This document shows positions 22,239 through 33,400 of a DNA stretch of 64,000 nucleotides, in pieces. The notes under the pieces are model-generated. The model was given only the letters and a program-made list of their open reading frames with translations, ran no database searches and had not been told where the DNA came from. The first letter of the stretch is position 1. The number at the start of each line of letters is the position of its first letter. The position numbers and the translations under genes were made by a program. Origin of the DNA: Crossaster papposus (Eukaryota > Echinodermata > Asteroidea > Velatida > Solasteridae); the NCBI GenBank assembly GCA_037893245.1, contig JBAIAA010000074.1, positions 620,001-684,000 on the forward strand. The letters run 5' to 3'.

Positions 22239-25200
22239 AAAAAAAATGGGAAAAAAAGAAGTATAACAAGAAATCCCTACTTAATTTCCCCCAGGTGGCT
22301 AGAGAATGGACAGGGTTCCACACAGTTCTTGTGGGTGATTTTCTCTTCTCTGGGTCCGACCAACTTCTACTTCTTGGAGACGGTGAAGATATCCCTCGAA
22401 AGAGTTTCCACCTCACGGACCTTGGGATGTGCAACTGGTCTTCCAAGGTATCGGACATTTTTAAGAAGGTTTTCATTTTTTTTAAAGAAATACAATTCAA
22501 TTGCTAAACAATTGAATTTAAATACATTGGAAAACATGAAATACATTTGTTGATATAGTTTAGTTTAGTAGTAATGTAGTAATGTTATCTGTAAAACTTT
22601 TATTTTGGTGTAAATTTTTTTTTACTAAAATTATTTCTTATTTTATTTTAAGGAAAATGACATTTCCAGTATAGGCAGAACTTCAGTTTGTGCAGGCAAT
22701 CTCCAGTCTGCTGTGCAGGCGTTGGAATCACAGATACAGGTGTGATAATTGTAAAATAGCTTGATGCAATATCTCTATGATTGTTACAAAGTTTGTATTT
22801 TCACTCACACATTTTGTTTATTTCTTCTAACCCTAACCCTACCTAATGCTACTTTTTACTACTACATGTAGTAGTAAAAAGTAGTATGCAGTACTCTCAC
22901 TGACTTGTGTGCAATGCCTGTAGTAATTTTTAGTATTTGGTACTTCACCCCTAATTGCACTCATAGTACTTTTTAGCATTGGGTCCCTCTGCTTGCTGAG
23001 TGTGCATGGCCCATGTATGCTGTGTAGAGTGTTCTAAACTCTACAGCAAAAATTGTCACTTGGGACACAGCAATGGATCAAGGCTGGACTACTGCATTTT
23101 TTGCCAGGCAAGTATTACTGACCTGTATTGCCACTATTAGTATTTTGTAGTTGGCAGTATCTGTACTCTGTCAGTATACACCCAATCATCAGTCACTGAG
23201 AGACCCAGTGCTACAAAATACTAAGTAGTATTCTGTAGTACGCAGTTCTTTAGCCCAAAGTAAGGGTTAGGGTTAAAGGTAGGATACACCATTTGCAGAT
23301 ATATATCAACAAAATGTACTACCGAATTTACTACCGAATATTTTACTTATTTGAAAGTAAATAACGATTGTAGGCATCTATATTCTGTAATTGTTCAAAA
23401 ATAAAAATAAACGATCACCAGATGGCGATCGTGAAAACAACATAAGAACCACTGCCCGACGCTGGTTGAAAATGAACGCAGTTTTTCTTGCTTTTCTCAG
23501 CATCCATGATTGTAAAACTTCGGACAGGTCAGTTAAACGATATTTACTATAAAAATACAACACCCCCAAATCCTATACGTGATCATTCAAGCAATGGTGT
23601 ATCCTACCTTTAAATTTCCAAAACTCCAATTTTTTTCCTTTACTTTCTTTTACTACATTTCCCTAAACACATAGACTGGCATGTCAGCACTCAGGTCTTC
23701 GGAAACACAATGTGGTCTGAAGGCGCAACTCATCAAGCAATCCCAGGATGCTTTGTACAAGATGGCCAGACCAACACCACCATTATGTGTACTATCACCT
23801 GGTGTAAGTCCAACTCTTTTTGTCCAACAATTAGGGAATTTTTGAGTAAGTAATTTTTTTATTTTTTAGGTATTTATCTATTATTCTTTACCCAGGGTGT
23901 GCCCAAGGAGAAATTTTTTTTTTGTTATTGGGGCCCTGCATACATCATTAAATAAAATTGGATACAAAAATATGATAGCCTACATAAAAAGTCATGGAGT
24001 GCCGTGGTCTCGTGGTCTGGAGCATTGAATTGGTATTAACTTGTAGGTAAAGCTACAGGATGTGGGTTCGAGTCTGGCCTGGGACTACGGTGCGTGCACC
24101 CTTGGGCAAGGCACTTTGTTACGTATTGCTTCTCCCCACTCACGAGTAAATGGATACCTGTGGGGGCAGAGATGGTTATTGTGATTGATTTAGCTGCTTT
24201 GCACCGAAATGGCTGCATGGAGCTGTAGACTCCCCAGGGAGCTGAGATGGTATTTGGAATGTTTCGTTGGTCCAATGATTGGGGATAATAATAATGAAGA
24301 GCTAATAATTTTAGTAAACTGAGCTTAGTAAGTATTAAGTTCCATTCAATGTTTTCATGACCTATACAAGCTCCAAAATCTGTGAGTTTAAAATCATTTG
24401 GTGTAGAATTTGTTCTTCAAACTCAAGCCCTTGCACTAGTCATCGAATATTTGTTTATCATACTCATAGAGAGAGTATACATTTTACAGCTATTCAAAAA
24501 GTAACCAACCAAATTATGTTCAAAAACTTACTTGATGCCTAGATATTAATAACTCTAAACTCCCTGTGAAATTATTCCTTCTGGAATGCTGTCATTTTGA
24601 AGAATATAATGAAAGAAAGTAATTTTCAAAAATGCATCTTACAAACACATTTTTAGCACAGGTACTATTATTAGTCAGTCCAATGTGTGACGCGCGTGTA
24701 GCTAAATTGTGACTGCAAAATTTGAATTGAAATCTTAGAAAGTGTTTTCTCAGCGGAATACACAGCTTTCACAGAGCTATACTTTGTCAGGTTTAGTAGT
24801 CAAGCACTATTCTTCAGATTGTGAGTACCTTTTGCTGCTTCAAACGATAAAAATGCACAACTTACAAAATGGTATACTATACGTTAAACCTGTCATGGCA
24901 GACTTCACTGACATGCTTGTGTGACCTCTCTGGAGAAGACAGCGCAGAAGTAGTCGAGGAAGAAACTGCTAACGCCGACAAGAACACAACGCTAAGATCT
25001 CTGGGTGCTTGGCAGCGTGTTGCCGATGACTGCTGGATCATTGGAGTAGAAGTGGCAAACAAGACTGAGAGGTATGAGTCCCAAAATCACAACAGGACGG
25101 TTGATTTGTTTAATTTTTTTTTTCAAATTTATATCTTATAAAGGTTTATAATGGACACAGTGGAATGTTCAGTTTTAAAGTATCAAATATTGAACTCGCC

Positions 25201-28200
25201 TTCTAAGCTCAACAGGGTTAACAAGTTTATTTAAGAGAATTGAGCTTTAAGAGGGATTTGTGGTGATAAACATCAGTTATCCGGTAGTTACTTTTAATTG
25301 TATTGACCACTTTTATTTGAACTTAACCAGTTCGCGCCGGAATTATTTTAACATCACCGAGCCGAGGCGCGGGATTATTTTTTACGAAACTCGCTCCGAG
25401 GCAGGTTCAGGCCTATAGTGCCGGGAAGCACACCCACGCATTTCCAGCCTTTCTCGCTGCTGACAGACATTTCCGGCCTTGCTCGTGACGTGTTTATGCG
25501 TCATCCGTTTTGAATCTGGGGAAAACTTTGCGTGTATATTCGACCTCCGGCGCGAACTGGTTAACCCGAACTCCCAAGGGTGTGTGCAAACTCCTATTAA
25601 AACTGGAGGATTTAGGACTGGGTTGGGAAGCGGTGTTACAATTTAGAATGAGTAGTGGACATTTCTTGTTTATTTTGTTACTTTTTTCAGGGCAGTTACA
25701 GATGTATGCATATCACTGATTCCTGCAAGCACTCCTCAAACTAGTCTCCATTCAAGCACATCCACCTGCAACTTCAAATCAGTAGTCCCCTCCGCAGTCG
25801 CATCAGACCACAGAGAACCGATGGCAAAGAGAATAAAGCTGGACCAGGATTTGAGAACGGAAGTTTTGGAGCCTGGAGCGAAGACCACAGTGGTGGGTGT
25901 AACCAAGATCCCAGGGTTCGTCTCGCAACCTGTGGTTGCACGCACTGTGGTTCTGAACTGGAGAGAATATCACCATGACAACCTAAACGTTGTCGTCACA
26001 GCTGTAGAAACCAAGGCTAGGTCGAAGGCTGACCAAGATGGCTTTGTCGATAGATGGCTTACCTGTGGCACTGCATGCATGCATGTTTCGGATGTGGCGA
26101 CAGGAAAACTACAGATAAACCTGCTAGATCCCACAAAACCAGGTTATGAGTTATGTTCATTTTTCATTTAAACTATGTGCATAGCAGATACCGGCATGTT
26201 TAGTTTTCTCACACCATTCATTCCATCTGAGAATTAGTGCAATCTGTAAAGCTTGCATTTTTACCCAGTTTGTGCCGGAGGACGTACATGTATATATACA
26301 CGCACAGTTTTCCCCAGATTCAAAACGGATGACGCATAAACACGTCACGAGCAAGGCCTGAAATGTCTGTCAGCAGCAAGCAAGGCTGGAATGCGTGGGT
26401 GTGCTTCCCGGTACCATCGGCCTGAAACCGCCTCAGATCGAGTTTCGTTAAAAAATAATCCCGCGCCTCGGCCTAATGATGTTAAAATATTCCCGGTGCG
26501 AACAGAGTTTATAACTTGTATATTAGGTTTTTCCATTAAACCCACACTGGAAAAATGATTTGGGATATACTGACCTGATTCTGTTAAAATCAAGCAAGCA
26601 CAGTTAAGTTTTTGTAGATTTATTAAGAAAAATCACCGATACTCTGTAGAGTAAGCACCCTGCAGGGTGGATATGTGCGCTTTACAAATCTCATTATTAT
26701 TATTAGTAGTAAGCAAAAAGGTTCATATTTACCCCAACAAGTATTAAAACGACATTTATGCACTTTTGCTAATTTTGTAAATATTTATGCCAAATGAATT
26801 TCTTGATACAGACTCTGAGCGTCTGCACGATATGCAAGCTCTCGATACCCTCCAGCTGACCACGCCCCTCCTACTTACCTCCAATCACAGCAACCTGCGG
26901 TGTGTGAAAGGCACCCTAAAAGACCCCATGAGGTTTAAGGATATTGCAATGCACGATGGGATGATGATCGGAGATGGAGCTTTCAGTATGACGAGGGTTA
27001 AGATTGTTTCTCGGGAGGGGCCTAACAAGATGGCAATGACAGTGTGGAGTAGGTAAGAGGTTGTGTCAGACTTGTGATTAAGTCATATACAAGTCAGTCG
27101 CAAGTCAGTCACAAGTCAGTCACAAGCCAATCACAAGTCAGTCACAAGTCAACTGTAAGCCAGTCGCATATCAATCACAAGTCATCCACAAGCCGATCAC
27201 AAGTCATCCACAAGTCAGTCACAAGTCAACTGTAAGCCAGTCCCAAGCCAATCCCAAGTCATCCACAAGTCGGTTACTAGTCAGTCGAGTCAGTCGCAAG
27301 TCATCTTCAAGCCAGTCACAAATCATTCATAGTCAACCACAAGCCAGTCGCAAGTCATCCACAAGTTAGTCGCAAGTCATCCACAAGCCAGTCTCAAGTC
27401 AGTCGCAAGCCAATCGAAAGACATCCACAAATCAATTGTAAATAACACAATGAAGGGCTTTGGTACAGGAGTACTAAAACTGTACTTCCAAGAGCTTGAT
27501 GATGGAGCACAAGTATTGTGAGTTCTAGAACATGCCTTATGATGTCTTATGATGCTCTGTGGACATTTGTATCAACAAAAACTACTCTTGAAAGCCTGCA
27601 AAAGTACTACTTTTAACCTGCTTGTTCGAACAAATTTAACCCTAATTTTCTTCTAATTTTTCACCCTGGTTTTGCTTGAAAGCTGGAACGCCTTTTAAAA
27701 ATTGTACATTTCAGGTCAATCCAATTATTAAACAGTTAGCAGCATTTTGTTATGATTCTCTTTTTTTATTTTAGGAATCAATCGGACCTCCTCCTTCTCT
27801 GCCAACGCCTGTACCAGCTGCTGCCCGATGATGTCATGATCAAGCCCTTCTCACCAGCCAATCAAATCTGGTCTGCCATGACAACCGTCACGGCAGCCAT
27901 TGACAAGGAACTACTCAACACTTCCTCAAAGTTACAGCAGCTGTTAGCCGCCAGCTCTTTAGCCATGGTGCAGGGCCACGATGCAGAACCCATAACCAGC
28001 AATGGTAGTAGTGCAGGGTCTTCCAGCGAGGACAAAATGAAACAGGTCAGAGGAGAGTTTGAGGGCGAGAGAAGAAAATGGCGTAATTGTGACACGCGTC
28101 TAGTTGAAGTCTGTGCTTTCGATGAGGCAAATATCATGAGACAAAAATTGTTGAATTTACGGATAAACACCGACATGGGTGCCAGCAATCTTGCTAGCCT

Positions 28201-28219
28201 AACCTCTGTTGCCAAATAA
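20818..28219 (+). CDS. FANCB: FANCB: Fanconi anaemia core complex subunit B (8 exons)
   Basis: FANCB is a nuclear subunit of the Fanconi anaemia core complex; with FANCL and FAAP100 it forms the catalytic module that monoubiquitinates FANCD2-FANCI during interstrand crosslink repair. Exons: 20818-21915, 22295-22447, 22653-22739, 23675-23803, 24902-25071, 25691-26142, 26812-27052, 27775-28219. These sum to 2775 nt (924 aa; human 859). Family matches run the whole length: DSRTGLNIPCIIVE in exon 1, VCNLPFDDAC near the exon 1 end, the exon 1/2 join NFE-VAREW, CGTACMHVSDVATGK in exon 6 and the coiled C-terminus in exon 8. The first ATG of the long exon 1 is used because homology (LYTFVYGQLVK) begins just after it. 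Intron 1 needs a GC donor (GAG|GCACGT) to keep frame; all others are GT-AG. A weak ATTAAA at 28375-28380 may serve polyadenylation. Identity is confident; the exon 5 start is the least certain boundary. Confidence 0.93.
22207..22246 (+). repeat. Poly(C) then poly(A) tract
   Basis: About 22 C followed by about 18 A in FANCB intron 1, roughly 50 bp before exon 2. The run lengths may not be reliable in sequence data. Confidence 0.9.
23273..23613 (-). mobile_element. TTAA MITE family B
   Basis: Reverse orientation (opens with the CATTTGCAGATAT side). TTAA lies on both sides. It is in FANCB intron 3. Confidence 0.88.
24000..24290 (+). mobile_element. tRNA-derived SINE, family 1, sense copy
   Basis: The head GTGCCGTGGTCTCGTGG resembles a polymerase III A box and GGGTTCGAGTC a B box. 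The body follows and the tail is (ATA)-rich. It lies in FANCB intron 4. Confidence 0.8.
25323..25564 (-). mobile_element. TTAA MITE family A
   Basis: Reverse full-length copy with TTAA on both sides, in FANCB intron 5. Confidence 0.87.
26262..26512 (+). mobile_element. TTAA MITE family A, diverged
   Basis: Termini CCAGTTTGTGCCGG and GGTGCGAACAG. The flanking TTAA is lost. It lies in FANCB intron 6. Confidence 0.75.
27075..27440 (+). repeat. Degenerate CACAAGTCAGT tandem array
   Basis: Repeats of about 10-12 bp (CAAGTCAGTCA, CAAGCCAATCA, CAAGTCATCCA) fill about 365 bp just after the FANCB exon 7 donor. Confidence 0.9.
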
Positions 28220-28390
28220 GCCTTGTCGCTAATAGCTTGTTAATAACTGTCGATAAAGTGATATGGATTTCTCAACTGCAAAAAGTAATTTTGAGTTTGA
28301 GAACCCTCTCCACTCGTAATCATAGGATCCTGTATTTCAACCTCTTAAAGAAAACCATTAATGAAAAATATTGAATTAAATCGGACCTCA

Positions 28391-28603
28391 TTAACCAGTT
28401 TGCGCCGGGATTATTTTAACATCACCGAGCCGTCGCGCGGGATTATTTTTAACGAAACACAATCCGAAGCAGGTTCAGGCCGCCAGCACCGGGAAGCACA
28501 CCAACGCATTTCTGGCCTTGCTCGTGGCGTGTTTTTGCGTCATCCGTTTTGAATCTGGGAAAAACTTTGCGTTTATATTTGTCATACGGCGCGAACTGAT
28601 TAA
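28391..28603 (-). mobile_element. TTAA MITE family A (first of a pair)
   Basis: Reverse copy between TTAA sites. Its right TTAA is the left TTAA of the next copy. Confidence 0.85.
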
Positions 28604-28817
28604 CCAGTTCGTGCCGGAGGACATGTATACACGTAAAATTTTCACGATCCAGGCCGGAAATGTCTGTCAGCAGCGAGCAAGCCCGGAAATGCGTGGGAGT
28701 GCTTCCTGATACTACTACTACTCGGTCGCCCTGTACCCGCCTCGGATTGAGTTTTGTTAAAAATAATCCCACACCTTGGCTCAAGAATGGTAAAATAATC
28801 CCGGCTCGAACTGTTAT
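28600..28817 (+). mobile_element. TTAA MITE family A (second of a pair)
   Basis: Plus-orientation copy sharing a TTAA with the preceding reverse copy. The right end is slightly diverged. Confidence 0.82.
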
Positions 28818-29080
28818 TTTGTTTTTTTCTGTTAAATTTTATTTGAATTTCTTTTGTATAATTTTGTTTCTTTTGCGTACATTACTTTTGATTTACATGT
28901 ATATTTGAATATCTGGTTGTAATCTGATTTTCTACTTCACAGATCGGAAGTATCAGTATTGAGTTGTCCGAATGTATTCCAAAATCTTTTGAAAATGTCG
29001 TGTTCCAAAACAAATTATACTTTGTTGTCCAGTTTTCAACAGCAAAGAAAGGAAGTTTGAAAATTTAGGAATTTCAGAAG

Positions 29081-29456
29081 TTAAAGGTAGGATACACCAT
29101 TTGCAGATATCGAACAATTTTACTACCGAATTATATCTTACTCATCTGAAAGTAAATAATTATTCAGGCATCCAGCAACCTGATTGCGCTAGATATATTT
29201 TAATTATTCTGAAAAATGTTATAAAGAAAAATTTGCGATCGCCGGATGGTGATCAAGAAAAAACACAAATAACATAAAAATAACTGCTCGACGCCAGTTG
29301 AAAACAAACGTTGTTTTTCGTGCTTTTCTCGGCATCCATGATTGTAAAACTTTGGACAGGTTAGTTAAACGATATTTACTATAAAATACAACCCCCCCAA
29401 ATCCACCCATTCTTGATAATTCAAGCAATTACCAATGGTGTATCCTCCCTGCTTAA
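29081..29456 (-). mobile_element. TTAA MITE family B
   Basis: TTAA-flanked reverse copy in the spacer between FANCB and PFAS. Confidence 0.86.
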
Positions 29457-29775
29457 AGATTTATTTAAATACAAATTTTCAAAAATCTATTTTCTCATTT
29501 GTTTGTGTGCGTGTGTGTACTTTTGTTTTTTGTTGTGCTTTTACATTGACAAAGAACACAAGAATAAGAAAGAGATGATATCCTGAATCCGTATTATAGT
29601 GCTTTTATTAACTCCTTAATTTAAACATGTTAAGGTCTCGTTACGCATCTCAAGAATAAACGACGAATAAAAGAATACGACTCTTGGAATTTCAGTTAAC
29701 AAAAATGAATTTCAGTACTTTTTTTCTTTTCTTAATTAGCATAAGAAAAGACCCTGTTACAGTTTTTTGAAGACC

Positions 29776-29930
29776 TGGGGCCAATTTCATAAAACATAAA
29801 TTTGCTTAGCAAAAAAAAGTCTTGCTCAGTAAAACCAGGTTACCAGCCAAAACTCGAAGTACTTTTCTTGCTAAGGAAAACCAGCTAAATACCAGTCACA
29901 AACAAAAAACATTACCTAAACAATTGGTTT
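29776..29930. repeat. Partial GGGCCAATTTCATA element
   Basis: Left arm of the fold-back family (GGGGCCAATTTCATA, TTTGCTTAGCA). No matching right arm follows. Confidence 0.55.
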
Positions 29931-29939
29931 GTAACCCTG

Positions 29940-30245
29940 ATATAGCAACTGGATCAGTCGCTATATCACGTGATTCGAGGCAAGCTCTTGCATAGTTACG
30001 TAAGAGACGCTCCAATACATTGTTCACAATGAGTGAGAAGGGCACAAAGACACCAGACCATTCCAGAGCTGGGGGTTGCTAGCGTAAGGCTTGCCCCGAA
30101 TCACGATATATAATGTCTTTGGTCTGGATAATTTAAAGTTAAACTGTGCCAAGCTATGTGAACAAGTCTTAGCAGTGTACCAGATATCATTTAAATTTAA
30201 CACGCAATTGGTCAATTGTGCAGTACTGCTGTTGTCATACAAGCC
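29940..30245. mobile_element. Partial family H element
   Basis: Shares CGCTATATCACGTGATTCG, CTTGCATAGTTACGTAAGAG and CTTTGGTCTGGATAATTTAA with the copy at 7369-7957. Confidence 0.6.
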
Positions 30246-30352
30246 ATATTGGTCGTGTTCACTTTTAAAGTCCATCAGTGAGTGATGGACTTTGGCAGAT
30301 TTGATCCAGTACTTGGGATTAAGATACAAAAAATACTTGCATTTTCGTGCTT

Positions 30353-30358
30353 TTTATT
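30353..30358 (-). promoter_or_regulatory. PFAS polyadenylation signal AATAAA
   Basis: A perfect AATAAA on the minus strand about 54 nt after the PFAS stop codon. It is the nearest canonical hexamer and would give a very short 3' UTR. Confidence 0.6.
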
Positions 30359-30411
30359 CTCCAAAATTGTATTGATTCTCAACCCTTTTTTGTTTTCCAA
30401 CTAAATTCCCC

Positions 30412-33400
30412 TTAACTATTTTGTTGACACCAGGCGCATGCGTTCTTGAACATGTACATCCAGGGCGACACTTGAACCTCCCCTCGCCATTTCTGGGGCA
30501 TCCATGCCCACTGCCATGTGTACGTACACCTCTCTGGGTGGGGCATGAGGGCAAAGTGTCGCCCGTCTGGGGAACACAGGGCTGCCACGCCCTGCGGGGA
30601 CCCGTTTGGGTTAAGCGGGTACTGGGTGGTGGGTTTTCCCCTGTCATCCACATAGCGTAGGGGTGCTAGGTTGTCTTGAGTGACCTGGTCGAGGATGGAG
30701 TCCGAGGCAAACTTCATGTAGCCTGGGGGAAGAGTTAAATAATAGAAAAAACAGTGGTTAATTCTGGATCTGGATCGTTATTCTCCGACAAAACAGAAAA
30801 CCTGCATCACATAAAAGTTTATGACCTATGACCTTTAACGACTGGACCGAAGCAGAAAGTTTACTTGAGGTGGTTGTTCACTGCAGATTTGAAGCTGTTA
30901 TAATTTGTGATGTCTAGAATCAAATGTGGTAAGCTGTACGAGCCTCCACCTAGTTATGGGGACAGGCTCTTTTGTTTGGAAAAGACCGACCGAGTAGTGG
31001 GGACAGTCCCCATAGCGCGTTGGGTCTTTAGTAAAGGTAGAACAAGGGAAAATTGGGTTAGGGTATAATGAAAGAAAATGAAGAAGAGGACAAATTAGGG
31101 TGATGCTGAAAATTTTTAGAATTTCAGAGTGTTCTGATTAGAGAGATTTCAGTTTACAAACAAACCCTATGGGTTGTCCCCATAACGCAATGTACCAAAA
31201 GAAATGATGTTCTAGTGAGTGTGAGGGAAAAGATGATTGCGTAAACTGCTGAGCCGACTTGGATTTGCATGTAGGCAAGTGGAAGCCTGTCGAGTTGGGT
31301 TTGGTAAGGTTGTGGGTTATTTTAAACATCATGTCAAGTCTAATGAAGTTACACAGATGCTTCATGAAAAAGAATCTTGAACACAGTCCTCGTGTCCATT
31401 GAAGGATGAGTTTCAAGACTAGTCATCACAAGTAACGGGGTATGAACGATAAACAGAATGATTACGTAAGGTTCACTTAAACAGCTTAATTTACATTTAA
31501 AGGGAAATTCCAGGCTCAATAATATTTTACCTAGTCTAAAAGAATATATGGTAACATACTGACTCCGCAGAGAATTTGTTTTGATTCGTTATCGAGAACG
31601 ACACACGCGCCTATTATATTCACGATTTCTTGCCATTCAGGAGTACAAGGGCGCGGCCATAATTTTCAAATTTCCCGCCTCGCCCGGGAAATTATGACGT
31701 AGTGTCTGCACCTCAATGCACATCGCTTTATTGTCTGTTGTTCGCACTGGTATCCCACCTTGACGCGGCCAACTACATTATGCAGACGTATGTTGTACGG
31801 CGCCCGACTATTGCGAGTACATGTATTGCATTTCTGTGCAGAATATCGACTTGACGCGCCACAAACTATCGTTTATTTTTGTATTTTCTGAGAAGAATAG
31901 AAAATCTGTGAGCTAGTAATTATGGCATCAGGTCCTTCTCCGTATGATTTTGAGTCGACATTAACATGTACAGTACAAATTGTGTATACATCATGCCGTA
32001 CACAAAAAGGTTCACTTGCATTCCTTGCGCGTGGAGGGCCGCTATCGATCGGGCTTCGCGTACTGATGGTGCAGACACTACGTCACATAACTTGGATGTA
32101 CCGATAAACCAAAACAAAATGGCGGCTCGCATGACGGTAAGCGCAGTGCGAGAAAATCTGTTTTATATGATTACCGAAACCGATAAAAATGAAATAAAAA
32201 TCAAGTCACAATGGCAATTGACACTCTTTAACATTATGCAATTATAAACTATGGGTGGAGTTTCCCTTTAAAGACCACGCTTTAAAACTACTGCTGGGCA
32301 CTTTTAGTGTCATGAAAGGAAGTGTATTAATAATAATAATAATAATACATTCTTTTATAGCGCATTTCTGAACTTGGAGAACACTCAATGCGCTTTACAT
32401 CACAAATTAATTAATACCCCTGGTCACTGGGCCATTTTCAATCCTTAAACCATCTCAGCTCCCTGGGGAGTATACAGCCTGTGCTGCAATATATGCGCTA
32501 CTAGGCTAAATCAATCACAATAACCACCTCTGCCCTCACAGGTACCCATTTGCCCCTGGGTGGGGAGAAGCAATTATAGTTAAGTGTCTTGCTCAGGGAC
32601 ACAAGTGTCACGACCGGGACTCGAACCCACACTCTGGTGAATAGAACACCAGAGCTTGAGTTCGGTGTTCTTATCCACTCGGATACGACACCCTACAAAG
32701 TAGAGAGAAGACAATGAGAAGAAGGTACAGTTTTAGAGGTGGGAGGAAAACCCCAGAAGAATATCCTGGGGAAAACCCACGGAGTCAGGCAGGGACTGAA
32801 AACCCAATCCACATATTGGCCCAGGCGGGGTTCGAACCCGGGTCATAGTGGTGGAAGGCGAGGAAAGAACCGCTACGCCAACCTGACTCCCCATATTGCA
32901 TGTATTGCATGTGACAGAGACAAACCCCAGATTCGTCTCCGTCTTTAGCTCCATTCATGTAGTTAGATGATGAAGCTGGAGCCTAAGCTGAGCCTAAGCT
33001 AGGGTTTGGAAAACGGCCTCAATCTTAAGTTTCCCACCATTTATTTACTAGCATATCAACTGTCATAAACCTAGTTCACATGTGGTTCTTTTAGTCAATA
33101 AACTTGAAGTTTCAAAAGGCTTCTTAATTAATCAGTTCGCGCCGGATGACGTATATAAACGCGAAGTTTTCCCCAAATTCGAAACAGATGACGCACAAAC
33201 ACGCCAAGTTCAAGTTCGGAAATGTCTGTCAGCAGCGAGCAAGGCCGGAAATGCGTGGGTGTGCTTCCCGGCACTGCCGGCCTGAACCCGCTTCGGATCG
33301 AGTTTTGTTAAAAATAATCCCGCCCCTCCGCTCGGTGATTTTAAAATAATCCCGGCGCGAACTGGTTAAGAGATTTATACTATGATCGATTTCAGTTGTA

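Noticed and set aside
33146..33349. A family of similar 60-87-residue frames ([20 protein letters not shown] type) repeated across the window
   Set aside because: They are translations of TTAA MITE family A copies. Frames differ between copies, contain stops in several, and have no promoter or homology of their own.
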